64,000 bases of DNA from Jaminaea rosea (taxonomy: Eukaryota > Basidiomycota > Exobasidiomycetes > Microstromatales). Position 1 is the stretch's first letter; every line of letters begins with the position of its first letter. Below the pieces are notes generated by a model. That model was given only the letters and a program-made list of their open reading frames with translations. It was not told the DNA's origin and ran no database searches. Of this stretch, positions 22,571 to 34,030 are shown piece by piece. The DNA is taken from contig NW_020289989.1 of assembly GCF_003144245.1 (NCBI RefSeq), positions 372,001-436,000 of the forward strand, given 5' to 3'. A program made the translations under genes and the position numbers.

Positions 22571-24129
22571 TCACTTTTTCGCCTCCAAGTGCATACTCGT
22601 CGGACCCTTCACAAAGTCCACTGGCCCGCCCATCTGCGAAAATGCTCCCGATTTGGCGCCAGTGGCGGGATTATCATCGCCGGTCATTGAGTAAGGGAAA
22701 CCCTTGTTGAGCGGGGCTGCCGCCTCAATCTTGGCGAGTTGGTCGGGAGTGAGACGCAGGTCGATGGCGCGGATGTTGTCGTCGATGTAGGACTGCGCGC
22801 GCGGGGAGGAGGGGAGACGAGTCAGATGCGATCGGGGTCAAAGTGGGGGAGAGGTCGGACGAGACTCACAAGCTTGGTACCGCCTACGATGGGGAAGACG
22901 TACGGCGATCTAGGCGGGCGAGCAGGGATCAGCATACCATCCTCGTCTCGCGTGACGCACGCACACACACTCACTTTGCAAAGCAATACGCCAGCGCAAT
23001 CTGCGTAATGGTCGCTCCTTGCCCGACCTCCTTGGCCACCTCATCCAGTGTGCGCGCAATACGAGCCTCTTCGTCACTCTGCCCTCCTCCGCGGACAGGC
23101 TTGCCAAACTCCTTTTCTCTCTGAGCAAGCTGCTCGGGCGTGCGGAAGCGTCCTTGACCGAGGGCAGCCCAGGGTGCGATGGCCATTCCGTAGTGGCGGC
23201 ACATGGGGAGGATATCACGCTCGAGGTCGCGGTCCAGCGCCTGCGTGCACAAGAGGAGCAAACGGTTCAGCCGGCTGTTGTCCTTGCTCGATCATACGCT
23301 CGCTGCACGCACATTCCACTTGCCCTGGTACACCACAAATGGCGTGAGGGCATTGGCGTTTGCATACTCATTGGCTGCGGCTACCACCCACGCAGGTGTG
23401 TCGGACACGCCTAGGTAGTCGACCCTCCTTGCCGTGACCTCGCGATGGAGGGCCTGCATGAGCTCTGGGATGCTCGTCGACCAGTCCCACAAGTGGACGT
23501 AGAGCACATCGACGTAGTTTGTCTGAAGGTTACGCAGCGAAGCGTCTAGCGAATGGCGGAGCGATTTAGTCGAATTGCCCGTGAAGTTGGACATGATGCG
23601 GGCCTGCGAGCGAGGGCGGGGCGAGATCAGCGCTGAGAATGTAGAGTGAATGGCAGGGTGCGCGAACACGGCTACGCACCCCGTCACGCTGGTCTCGCCA
23701 TCGTGCCGTGAACTTGGTAGCGAGAACGATCTCCTCCCGATTCTTGCGCGAGGTCATCCAACTGCCAAGGATGCGTTCCGACTCGCCACGAGTGTAAGCT
23801 GCGCGGGTGTGCGGGAGGACACGATTTTCAGCTCGCTCAGCGCACGAGGTGTCATCAGGCACACCACGCCACGCCTGCCCTGCCAATTCGCACCCCCACT
23901 CACCATTCGCTGTATCGATGAAATTACCGCCCTTGTCCCACCAAGCGTCGAGGAAGTCGTGCGACTCCTTTTCGTCCAAGCCCGAATTGAGCGTCTCGTT
24001 CCACGCCGTGCCTAACTGCATGGCCCCGAGGCATAGCGGTGAGACGCGGACTGAGCTGCGTGACGACAGGAGGCGATGATGGCCCAGCGATGTTTTGGGC
24101 TCGGACAGGATGGGGAAGTTGGCGGACAT
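22571..24129 (-). CDS. Aldo-keto reductase, aryl-alcohol dehydrogenase / AKR9-like
   Basis: Six exons by hand: 24129-23904, 23798-23680, 23603-23313, 23240-22975, 22909-22870 and 22792-22571; 387 residues; all five introns (65-105 bp) have GT..AG ends and frames close. The spliced protein has the AKR signature NFIDTANAYTRGESE (catalytic Asp and Tyr), a catalytic Lys in LATKFT, His in LYVHLWD and the cofactor-side motif PIVGGTKL. It also has the AKR9/Aad hallmark QGKWN-LDRDLERDILPMCRHYGMAIAPW. Enzymes of this type reduce aromatic or other aldehydes with NADPH in the cytosol; the substrate here cannot be read from sequence. Exon 5 is only 40 nt. No signal peptide. Confidence 0.9.
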
Positions 24130-24521
24130 TGTGTGGGCGGGGTGGGGCAGGAAGGATGGTGTGAGTGAATGGCAGAGCCCCGACGCTCACCGCTCGACCT
24201 CGACTGAATGACCGCCCGAGCTGTCACGGCGACCTCGTGACGCTCGACTGCGAGGTCGGCGAGGACGGCGCGGGTGGAGGTGTCAGTGCGGAGAGAGCGG
24301 CGCGAGGCGGTGAGGCGGCAGGCGGCATTCGATACATGAGCGCTGCATAACCACGTGGTGCGAAGAACTGGGTCCTACGACTGCTCTGAGACGCATCAAG
24401 GGACGGCGATCAAAAGATGCTAAAAGGTGTAGACGGTCCTGAAGACTTCAATGCTACCCCAGTAGAGGGCCCGACAACACTGCTGACCGACGTGACGAGC
24501 ACATCGCTTCATTTCATCACG
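24130..24521. other. Intergenic region between AKR start and NUG1 end
   Basis: About 390 bp between two minus-strand genes; it should contain the AKR promoter. No further feature recognised. Confidence 0.5.
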
Positions 24522-26978
24522 CTACTCGTCCTCCTCCCGCAATGCCACACCCGCAAACCCACCACTCAACCCTCCATCCCCCCTCTCCTCTCTTCTCGCC
24601 ATCTTCCGCTTCTTTCTCCTCTCATCACCGCGCTTTCCCCCTCTGATCCCGAGCTCACCGCTCCCGCCCCCTCCTCCTCCTCCTACCTCCTCGCCATACG
24701 TCCCAGCCTGCTTGCCCACTCCCTTCTTGACATTCGCAGGCAGAGAAGCCTTGTGCGCTAGACGGGCGAGATAGGCGGGCTCCTCACCTGCGGAAGAATC
24801 ACCGCGACGATTCCCCTTCTTGTTGTTGTTGCGCTGCCCGCGTTTGAGCGGCTTGTGCCCACCGGAGGGGCGCTGTGTTTGTGTGGAAGCTTGCGTGCGG
24901 GGCACGGGGATGGTCGAGTTGGAGGAGAGGAAGGTGGAGAGCTCGTCGTGTGATGCATTGGCGTTTTGATGACGCGGCGCAGCACGACGCGGGGCCATCT
25001 CCTCGTCGTCCTCCTTGCCCGCACTTTCATCGGCGGCGTGCATGCTCATCCTCTTTGGCTGGTCCTCATCATCCGAATCGCTTTCCTCACTCTCCGCCTC
25101 ACTCGCATCTTGGTCCTCTTCCTCATTCGCCCCTGCTCTTCCCCTCTTCCCCAACGAGCTAGCGCTAACGTCACCAGCTTGGAGCACCTGCTTGTTCGCC
25201 GGAGCAGTGGCCGGTGTCGTGGTTGCGGGAGTGGACTTGCCGAAGATCTGCGCATCTGCCTGAGCGAACAAGCCCTCCAGGTCGAATGCCGCAGAGAAGC
25301 CATTGACTACCGTTGCCTCTTCCTCTACGGGAGCCACCTGACCTTCGCTCGGCACCACAGCGGCAGGCTTCATCTCGTCGTCCTGTTCCTGCACCCCCGC
25401 GCCCGCACCCGCCATCCTCGCCTCGCGAGCCTCGCGCGCTTTGTCCTGCTTTGTGGCAGGAGGGGCGACGAACCATCTGATCCTCCCCGTGTTCCAATCA
25501 TTAATCACCCCGCGTGCAGCACCTTCCACGTCTGGCTTGCCGCCGCGCAGCATCTTGCCGCGAGTGAGAGCGAGGCGGAGTAGGAAGTCGAGGGGATCCG
25601 AGGGGTCGAAGCCGATGCCGCCTTGCGTGGAGTGGGAGGAAGGGGCGGCATCGAGGGGGACTTCTGACGACTCGCTGGGAGCGAAAGAGTGGTGGTCATC
25701 CTCCATGTCTGATGCGCGGTCTTGGTCGTCGTCGTCGTCATCCTCCATATCGCTGCCGTCGCGTAGGCTTTGGAAATCGACCTTGCGCGCTTGTTTCAGC
25801 GGAGCAGCAGCTTCTGCATCGGGAACCATGGGTTGCGGCTCCGCATTCACTTGCGCACTCTGCTCCTCGTCCTGCTCCATCTCAATGACCGGCAATCTGT
25901 ACAACCTCGTCACCTTGACCGGGTCCGCCCGTCGCAGTATCTCCCCGACGGGGGTGATGGGGTCCTCCACCAATTCCAACTTGACCGTCCCCCTCAGCAC
26001 ATCCTGCGTCGCTCCCTCCCCCGCACCAGGCATGGCAACACCCGGGCTATCCACGAGTCGCACCTTTCTGTCAAGTAGGACGGTCTGCAGCGCCTTTGTC
26101 TCGCCGGGACGCGGCGCAACGCTACACGCGCGGGAGCGGACGAGGGAGTTGATAAGGGAGGACTTGCCTACATTGGGGGGCCCGAAGATGCCCACTGTGA
26201 GGGACATGCCGACTGGCTGGGAGCGAGCGTAGTTTTTCAGCAGCTGTAGGAGGTGAGCAGCCGTACTGCCCTCCAGCGAGGACGTGGCGGCAGAAGAGCT
26301 CGAGGCATTGGTTTGCGTGTGCAACTTGCGGCTCGCCCTGCCCTTGCCGTCGAGGTTCTGGTTCGACTTGAATGCGAGCGTGGGGTGGAGGGAGCGCAGA
26401 TATTTCAGCCAGCCCTCGAGAGCTTGCTTGGGAACGAGGTCGATCTTGGTGAGGACAAAGAGGAGGCGCTTTCCCGGGTGAGCAGCGATGAGGGCTTCCG
26501 TGGAGGGTGAGCGTGAGCCGAGCGGGTCGCGAGCGTCGAGTAATTGGATGAGGACGTCCGACTGCGAGATGAGGGAGCGGAGGTGGCGTCCGTAGGCTCG
26601 GAGGGAGGAGTCGACGGTTGAGCCGGGGTGGTTGCTGTGTGGCGTGCGGGGTGAGGTGTCAGCATGGATAGGCCTTTATATGCTAGTGAGCGGGCGAGCT
26701 ACGCACCCGTTGAGGTGGTCGTACTGCGACCAAGCATCGCCCGTAGACGACGATGCGACGGGACTATCGTTGGAGCCGGCCGCCGCTCGCACCGTCTCGT
26801 CAAGGAGTGACGACGTCTTGGCATCATCGTTCTCTCGCTGCTTTCCCTTGAGGTCTGCAGCCATCTTGCGCTGCTCCTCTTCTCTGCGGTGCTTGAAGAA
26901 GACGGGCGGGCCAGTGTCCTGCTTGCGCTTGGCCTGCTGGCCGCCACGAGAGGGTGGCAGCTTGTTCTTACGTCCCAT
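24522..26978 (-). CDS. NUG1: Nug1/nucleostemin-like circularly permuted GTPase for 60S ribosome assembly
   Basis: Exons 26978-26707 and 26634-24522, with a 72-bp intron (GTGCGT...CACAG, phase 2); 794 residues. The G motifs appear in permuted order: DARDP (about 116), G4 TKIDLVP (about 151), then G1 GPPNVGKSSL (about 239) and G3 DSPGV (about 282), as in the YlqF/YawG GTPases Nug1, Grn1 and GNL3. A basic N-terminus (MGRKNKLPPSRGGQQAKRK) fits nucleolar targeting. The protein is longer than yeast Nug1 because of long acidic insertions (EDDDDDQD, EEEDQDASEAESEES) and a basic Gly-rich tail that may bind RNA. Family role: nuclear maturation and export of pre-60S particles. It shares a 632-bp divergent upstream region with DAK1. 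Confidence 0.88.
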
Positions 26979-27610
26979 TGCGGGCCTACTAGATGCAATT
27001 GCGGGGAGCGCGGGGAGCGAAGGGATGGCAGGCGGGAGTAGCAAAAATCAAATCTCGACGTATGTCGGACTAGCTGCAGCGTCGCGCACGCCACGTGGTT
27101 TGAGCGGGGCGGCGGCGACGGCGGCGGCGGCGGCGACGTTGAGCTTGTCAATTGCCCGACAGCGCGGCAGAGAAAAGGCAGCAAAGCCTCCTCTCCCACA
27201 TGCGGCTCCTTGTTGCTGGTCGAGAGGATGGTGCTGATGTGGGAGGATGGTGGGGTGGCAGCGCACACACGACACGCATAACACGCACCACACGCACGGC
27301 GCTGATGATTCTCCTCGTCGCTGTCACCTCGTGGCTTCTCGCCGCCTTGAACGCCGGTGTCGTCGTCTTTGCTCCGGGCCAAGACTGATTGCTGCCCGTG
27401 TGCCTCGCAGCGACGCAGCGACGCAGCGGCGCAGCGGCGCAGCGCGACCTCCACTCGTGCGTCGTCTCGCCCATTCGCCAGCAGCCGTTTGAGATTGCGG
27501 GGCGCACAGACAGGCGAGCACAGAGTAGATGGACGACCTCTCCTTCTTGTCTTCCCTACCACCACCACGCACACACACACACCACTCCATCTCACACACG
27601 CACGCCCATT
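26979..27610. promoter_or_regulatory. Divergent promoter between NUG1 and DAK1, with simple repeats
   Basis: 632 bp between the start codons. It includes a GCAGCGAC/GGCGCAGC repeat tract (about 27409-27452), a GGCGGC tract (about 27111-27135) and CA-rich runs (about 27568-27601) just before the DAK1 ATG. No gene in between is supported. Confidence 0.5.
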
Positions 27611-29802
27611 ATGTCGACCAAACACATCTTCGACAACCCGGAAGGTCTAGTAGACAAGACGCTTCGCGGAGCCATTGCCGTCAACCCGGCGCTGCGCCTC
27701 TACAAGCCGCACAAGGTCATCTACGACTCGACTCACTCCAACAGCAAAGTGGCCATCATGGCTGGCGGTGGAGCGGGTCACGAGCCTGGACAGGCGGGAT
27801 TGATCGGCAAGGGTATGCTCGCTGCGGCTATCAGTGGAGACGTCTTTGCCAGCCCGAGTGCTGCGCAGATTTGCACTGGAATCGACTTGGCCAACACGGA
27901 CAAGTGGGTGTCGCGATGAGGGAGGGAGAGATGGATTTGCTCGCTGCTGACCACTTTCTTGCCCACAGAGGAGTCATCTTCATCATCAACAACTACACGG
28001 GCGACCAGCTGCACTTTGGTCTCGCCGCCGAGAAGTGAGTCGCGCACGCCGCGCACCATGCTCCCACCCCCACACGCGCTCACGTTCCTACTCCCCCACC
28101 CGCAGAGCACGCTCCGCACTCGCAATCTCGGGCAACAAGACATCCGGCGGAGTGGAATGCGTGACAGTAGCAGACGACGTTGCCGTGGGACGAGCCAAGG
28201 GCGGCCTCGTCGGGCGTCGTGGCTTGGGCATGAACCCCTTTTCATGCAAGGTCCTCGGTGCAGCAGCTGAGCGTGGCTTGAGCGTCAAGGAGATCAAGAA
28301 GTTGGGCGACACGCTCATCGATAACTCGGTTACGATCGGCACGTCGCTCGACCACTGCCATGTGCCCGGACGCAGCAAGGACCCCAAGGAGTGGGGAGCA
28401 CTCCCGCAAGAGGCGTGCGAGATTGGCATGGGTGCGTGGGGGCTGCCTAGAGGGCGGGTAGGATCGAGCTGACTTTGTGTACGCCGCGGCACGCAGGCAT
28501 CCACAACGAGCCCGGATTCAAACGTCTGGACAAGACGCCTCCCCCTGACAAGCTCATCGCCGAGATGTACGTGCGCGTACCATCCAGGCTTCGAGCCGTC
28601 TGCTAACCCCTCGCTCGCCCGCCCGCCCGCCCGCTAGGTTGGACTACATGCTCAACCAAAACGACAAGGACCGCGCCTACCTCCCCTTCTCCGCCGGCGA
28701 CGCCCCCGTCCTCTTCATCAACAACCTCGGCGGCATCTCGCAGCTCGAACTCTTTGCCGCCTTGGACGAAACCATCGCCCAGCTCGGCAAGACGTACGAC
28801 CTCCACCCGGCCCGCGTCTACTGCAACGCCTACATGACCAGCCTCAACGCCCCCGGCTTCGGCATCACGCTCGTCAAGCACCGCGAGGTCACCAAGGCCT
28901 GCGGCGTCGATCTCCTCGACTTGCTCGACGACCCTACGGACGCCTACGCCTGGACGGGCGTTACGCGCGGCTGGCCCTCGAACCCGCGCGACCGCGAGGC
29001 AGAGGAGAAGGAGGCTGAGCAGCGTCTCGCCGAGGTGCAGAAGAAGGGCGGCGCGGTCAGCATGCTCGAGGCGGATGCCAAGGAGAAGGCAGACGGGCCC
29101 TCGAACGCAGACCCAGAGCAGACGAAGAAGGCCATCTGGTCCATGTGCCAGGCGGCGATCGATGCTGAGCCCTCGATCACGCGACACGACACGATTGTGG
29201 GCGACGGAGACTGCGGTACCGGTCTCGCTACGTGAGTGTGCGCCGCGAAACCCACGCCCAAACACCTCGCTGACACCTCTCTCCTTCCCGCCGCGCACAG
29301 CTTCGCCAAGGCCATCCAGCAAGGCCTCGACTCCGGCAATGTAGACCTCAAGGTAGCCGCCTCGACGGTCATGTCCATCGGCACCATCGCCTCGGACGTG
29401 TACGGCGGTACATCCGGCGCCATCTACGAGCTCTTCCTCGCCGGCCTCGCGCAAGCCTTCACCTCCATGCCTCGTCAGCCGGCCACCATCAAAGAGTGGA
29501 GCTCCGCCTCTTCCCAAGCCCTCAAGAGCCTCTTCACCTTCACTCCCGCCCGACCGGGCATGCGTACGCTCATTGACGCGCTTGAACCTTTCGTTGTTGA
29601 GCTTGAGAAGAGCCAGGATCTGTCCAAGGCAGTCGCGGCTGCTAAGGAGGGGATGGAGAAGACCAAGAGGCTCGACGCTAAGCTGGGCCGTAGTGTTTAC
29701 CAGGGAGAGGGTAACGAGGAGATGAAGCAGACGCCTGACCCGGGAGCGGAGGGGATTGCTGAGGTTGTGGCGGGATTGCTCAAGGGGCTGGGAGGGAAAT
29801 GA
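27611..29802 (+). CDS. DAK1: Dihydroxyacetone kinase (DhaK-DhaL fusion)
   Basis: Six exons: 27611-27903, 27969-28034, 28106-28431, 28497-28566, 28638-29231 and 29301-29802; 616 residues, with introns of 65-71 bp. The DhaK domain (about 1-380) has the IMAGGGAGHEPGQAG loop, SGDVFASPS and the substrate-binding histidine region SLDHCHVPGR (about 205). The DhaL domain (about 400-612) has the ATP/Mg loop GDGDCG (about 440) and ends with a helical bundle. The enzyme phosphorylates dihydroxyacetone to DHAP in the cytosol (glycerol and methylglyoxal/formaldehyde-linked metabolism, DHA detoxification). Length and both domains are complete. The 3' end of intron 4 is a pure CCCG tract directly before its TAG. 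It marks the left border of the accessory island. Confidence 0.95.
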
Positions 29803-30329
29803 ACGCGCGCGTGTAGCGGTGGACATGCCTTTACTTTTGCTTCGCGAGAAGGAATCACAATCTAGTCTAGCTTGGACGCAGGACCGTGTGCGGTGAACCG
29901 TGCGCGCGAATGAACTCGGCTCGAGGAGCAGGCGCAGAGAGGCGCTAGAGAAGCGGTTGTGGGCTCTTTGCGACGTCCACTGAAGTCACGCTGGACTGCT
30001 CGTAGCCAATCCCTCAACATTGGCCCAAAAGGATTCGAGGTGATCCTCGCCATCAATGTGGGGCCTCTCGCACATTTCATATAGCGCAGCGTCTCCCGCC
30101 ATGTGCCTTCCCGTGCTCAGGCGGAAAGGCCCTCACGCGTCTTCACCGCAGCTCAATCATGGAGAGAGAGGAGCAAAATCGTATCTTGGTCTTCGCACCA
30201 CAGTGTACCGATGGGTGCCGCATCGCAACACAACAAACAGGAAAACGCTCTTCTCCACCCTCGTGTATCTCTCCTCGCGCTCGCTAGACCGGCCGGCGAC
30301 GCGTCCTACAGTACGTCGCCCTCCTACCC
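29803..30329. other. Convergent intergenic region
   Basis: Between the 3' ends of DAK1 and the first cysteine-rich secreted protein gene. No gene is supported here and no cysteine module is visible. Confidence 0.5.
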
Positions 30330-30940
30330 TTAGCAGCCACCGCACGAGCATCCTGGAGCGTCCCCGCAGCAAGTCGATTGGGAATTATAGCTACAGCAGT
30401 CACAGATACCTGACCGAACTTGAAGATAAGCAAGGCCGTGTATTCCGTAGAAGGTGTTGGGGCCAGGGGAGCGAGTGGCAGGGGTGGTAGCGAGATCGCG
30501 CGCGAGGGGGGTCGGGCTGCCTTGAACCTCTTGAGGCGAGGTGTCGTGGCGGACGTTGAGCTGTACGAGACGATGCGGAAGCCTTCGTATCCTTAGCATC
30601 GTAGCAAGGCAAAGCGATATTCTGTATCAGGCATTGCACCGCGGTGCTCACTCACCTCATCGCGCTCCTTCTGGCCAGGCTCGGAACGGGGAAAGGCAGC
30701 ATCGGCCTTCTTCCTGAGCACCTTCTGCAGGACGGAGCCGGACTGGAGTTGCCCATCGTCACGGGCGATCTTGACGCCCTGCTCCAACCCAGTAGCAGCG
30801 ACCTGATCACGAGCAGCAACGACTCCATAGCGGGTGGCGTGGCGAGCGGTATTGGTGCTTGCGTGGGTGGTGGGCATAAGGCCCGCGATGAGAGTGAGGC
30901 TGATCAAAAGGGCAGCCTGGCTGAGGCAGAGGAAGCGCAT
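30330..30940 (-). CDS. Secreted 8-Cys module protein 1
   Basis: Exons 30940-30656 and 30560-30330, with a 95-bp intron (GTGAGT...TACAG, phase 0); 171 residues. The N-terminus MRFLCLSQAALLISLTLIAG is a clear signal peptide. The middle is hydrophilic with a dibasic KK (LRKKADA) and two L/V-x-A-R motifs. The C-terminus is the module CDCC-x7-CC-x5-CSC-x2-C, after which the protein stops. A near-closer AG would also end the intron but puts exon 2 in a frame without the cysteines; the TACAG acceptor is chosen because it restores the module seen in six neighbours. A TATA-like TATATA (31003-31008) lies about 63 bp upstream of the ATG. Family not recognised; secretion is inferred from the signal peptide, and disulfide bonding from the even cysteine count. 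Confidence 0.78.
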
Positions 30941-31587
30941 CGTGTGATTGTGTCGTGTGGTGTGGAGAGGGTCAGGGAAGAGGGAGGGAAAAAGGAGGGG
31001 CGTATATACGATCGCGAGCGAGAGCAGCCCCCAGTGTCGGCGTCCCCAACAGGGTCTGGGGCACTCTAACGACGGCGCGACCCCCGGTCCTTCATTGCGG
31101 CTTGTGCGAAGGCAACAGTCGCGCACGGCCGCTGCACTGCTCGCTCTCACCATTGGGAGCGTTCGCACGCAAGTAATGCCGCTATCAGGACGGTTACTGC
31201 GGCTATACAGTCTCACTGTGGTTCAGACTGCGAGCATTGAGCCTCGCGCGACCATGCTGGTGTGCGCACGCAGCCGCACCTTGGCAGTGACGGCTTGGCG
31301 TACGGTATCGCCGGCAGTGCAATCGTGGGAGATTCGGGAGAAGCGAGCGGTAGCAAGCTTGCGGTGTTGTTCACACGCAACAGGAGAGGGCGAGACAACG
31401 GGTGAGAGGCTAAAGTTGATGATTGGATGTGGACTCGTGTCTCGCGTGAGAGATCGAGAGATAGGGGAAGAGACATCGTGTGTGCGCGGCGCTGCCGCGT
31501 GAGTTGCCGTACGTGGCATGTGACGAGATGCGGCGGCGGCTGTCGTGTACGGACAGTGAACGAGGTAGCGACGCTTTGTATAATAGC
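30941..31587. other. Intergenic region between two cysteine-rich genes
   Basis: Contains the promoter of gene 1 (minus strand) and possibly the 3' end of gene 2: if its last intron is not spliced, the gene 2 frame would stay open to 31410. Nothing else supported. Confidence 0.4.
31003..31008 (-). promoter_or_regulatory. TATA box of secreted 8-Cys protein 1
   Basis: A palindromic TATATA within CGTATATACG lies about 63 bp upstream of the start codon. The next family gene has a similar element at nearly the same distance. Confidence 0.5.
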
Positions 31588-32603
31588 CTAGAACTGGAGG
31601 TGGACGACATTATCGGTAGCAGTGACCTGGTAAGCAAGGCAGTGGATCGATCAGCACGCGGTTTGTACTGTACCTGTTGAAGATGGTCGCTGCGGCTCAC
31701 CATGCGATCGTACGCCTCCTCCCACATCAGATGGTCGCGCCCAACAACATCCATGGAGCACCCAGAGCACGTACAGGAAGGCTTAAATTGGCAGCATCTG
31801 GCAGAAGAGGTCCCGCTGCTGCAACATTGGCAGAACTTCGAGGGAGCGGGTTTCTAAGTCGATACGGAAAGACAGAATGCGAGGTGAGAGTCAAGCAGGA
31901 CGCGACTTCAGGTGGTTCGACGAGGGGACTGACCTTCCTTTTTCGCTCGGTGAGCATGGCGTCACTTTGCGTAGTGAGGTCGCTGTCACGGGGCGTGCTG
32001 ACGGTCGACACAGCTCGAGGGATTCTGGGCTGCTGAAAGCGCGCGTCTCTGGTCAGCATCAAGAACCGTGGCAGACGCGTTGCCGCAGCTCACCTTCTCG
32101 TATCGACCGGGCAGATCCACAGCATGCCTGCAGTTGAAGCACTCGCAGTCACCCGCTTTCCTGCAGTCATTTGACGCGGGATTGGCCGTGGGCTGAAGTA
32201 GCGAAGGGAGATCAAGGCGAGGTCAACGACTGCGGACGACCGACGAAGCCTGTTGGAATTCACCCTCGTTGACTGCTTGGGCTGCGCATTGGTCTTGTTG
32301 CGCCCCGCGAGCGTGCTGTCTGTATCGGTGAGAGAGCTCCGGTCCTGAAGGGGACAATGCCTGGCGTTAACGCGGGGCTCCAATGCCGCTTAATCAGCTT
32401 CCACTGACCTCTCTATCGTGATGGAAGGTGCGCAGGGCCGGCACGCTCTCGTTGTAACCACGATGCACAAGATACCCGTGGTCGGAGAGGCTGCCCTCCG
32501 TGCGAAGGGCCAGGACATCAATGGCTCGTCCCGTGGCGCCTGGGCCGATGAGGGCGAGGCCCAACACAGCGGGGAAAATGAAGGAGAGGAAGGGAGGGCG
32601 CAT
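31588..32603 (-). CDS. Secreted 8-Cys module protein 2, multi-exon, with an extra half module
   Basis: Proposed exons: 32603-32409, 32344-32264, 32192-32094, 32032-31934, 31853-31674 and 31626-31588. Introns of 47-80 bp are all phase 0, mostly with GTCAGT or GTGARY donors. The signal peptide is MRPPFLSFIFPAVLGLALIG. Exon 3 holds a half module C-x5-C-E-C-x2-C. Exon 4 ends in a polybasic RKRK. Exon 5 holds the full module CQCC-x8-CC-x5-CTC-x2-C, of the same CxC subtype as protein 1. The last, 47-bp intron is doubtful; without it the frame runs on to 31410. The exon 4 acceptor is a NAGNAG site, so one Gln may be present or absent. A TATA-like element (32664-32671) lies about 65 bp upstream of the ATG. 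The cysteine pattern across five independent joins argues that the model is right in outline. Confidence 0.62.
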
Positions 32604-33534
32604 GGTGTGGACTGGTGCTGGTGAAGAGGAGAGTGCTTCTGTTGGAGGCGCAGAAGGTGAAGATGATATAGCCTCTTGTCGAGGTCATGACCTCATCGCA
32701 GCGGGAAGTGCCGCACGCGATACTGTACCACGGCGGCTCAGAATACCGTATAGTGTAGACGCGCCAGGGCTGGTCGTTTGACGGGAAGCGATCGACTGCT
32801 CCCCTAAGCCCTCGCCATAGTTGATAATCGCTCTCGCCCAGCAATGTCGTCATGCCCTGTGACCCCGGCGCTCGACGTTGCTCCAGAGCCAGCGAAACAA
32901 AGGTCTGAGTCTTGCCAGGGCAGTGAATCGTTCCGCTGATGCCTCCACTCATGACCTCGCTCGAGCCGGCGATGCTCCGGATGACGCAGAATAGTGCCTT
33001 GATCAGCGGCTGTGCAATGTTCTGCAAAGTGTCGGCACCTCCAACAACCAAGCATGACCAGACGCCGTCATGGAGTGATGCTGTACAAACGTGATTTTTA
33101 CCGCCAATTGGTCCCCTCGAGAATGGATTGCTATGACGTCGATGGTTCTTTCCTGCCCAGACAGTACCTGAGTTTACCCTTCGCCCTCTTGCTTGCGAGG
33201 CGAGATCGAATGTCTTGCAGTACGAGAGTGAGAGCTCACAGCTACCCATGCAGGTATGACCGCCCATGCTGAGAATGCCCGCTACGCCCACCATTAATTA
33301 ATTGACTGCCATCATGAATGTTGCGGCCAGCAAGAAGGCGCGAAAGAATATCGCCTGCGCACGAGCAAATTCGGAGGGTTGAGGTTGAGTAGAGGCAAAA
33401 TCCGGTGGGAGGTTGTTGCGCGAGGCTAAGCAGAAGCGCACGTTGCCCAAAGAGAGCTGCTCAGCGATGGAAATTCACAAAAGGCCTCATACCCATCGCA
33501 AAGAGACTCACCGCACCCCGCACACTTTGACACA
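32604..33534. other. Divergent region between secreted proteins 2 and 3
   Basis: Should hold both promoters. A minus-strand frame from an ATG at 33294 stays open to 32518 and includes Cys-containing, globular-looking sequence (VCTASLHDGVWSCLVVGG, IKALFCVIRSIAG). It overruns exon 1 and the TATA box of gene 2 and has no clean signal peptide, so I do not call it a gene. Confidence 0.4.
32664..32671 (-). promoter_or_regulatory. TATA-like element of secreted 8-Cys protein 2
   Basis: CTATATCA on the minus strand, about 65 bp upstream of the start codon, matching the position of the TATA box of gene 1. Confidence 0.45.
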
Positions 33535-34030
33535 ATGCGCTTCGTCAAGTTCGCCCTCGCAACGCTCACGCTCGCTACGCTTGCCTCTCTGGGCCAGGGA
33601 CTTCCAGCCGCTGAAGCTCGCGCCGCTGATGATCGTGGTCAGGTGCGCAGTAGATGCAGTAGGTAGTCGAAGCGCGCTCTGCCACTGACGAGGAACCGAC
33701 CTTGCCTTCCTGCCTCGAGCCGCTAGGACACCCACTCTCTACGCAGCAAGCGAGCCTTTACGCCGCAGATCGCAGACATTCTAGGTCCTCGAGAGCCGGG
33801 AATGGCTGGCACCCTCTACGCTCGCAACTCGAACCCTACCTGCACCTGTTGCGCGAACTATGGTAGCGGAGTGAGTTGGTAGAGCCGGTGCAGCGGTGAG
33901 CTGCACGAACGACGGGGCCTCGGAAATGCTAGCGCCTCGGTCGCCGAAGATGATGTGGCTAACACTGTGCCCCACTTTTTCTCAGGCATGCTGCTCGGGT
34001 ACTATCACGGGCTGTTGTATTGGCTGTTGA
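33535..34030 (+). CDS. Secreted 8-Cys module protein 3
   Basis: Exons 33535-33642, 33727-33870 and 33986-34030; introns of 84 and 115 bp, both phase 0; 98 residues. The signal peptide is MRFVKFALATLTLATLASLG. Then come a short spacer with a dibasic site (SKRAF) and an LYAR motif, and the module CTCC-x7-CC-x6-CC-x2-C, whose last Cys is the last residue. The second intron splits the module after CTCC-x6; its acceptor (TTTTTCTCAG) is strong. Unspliced reading hides five of the eight cysteines. With almost nothing but signal, spacer and module, this is the minimal member and the best guide to the family. Function unknown; likely a secreted, disulfide-rich peptide precursor. Confidence 0.82.
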
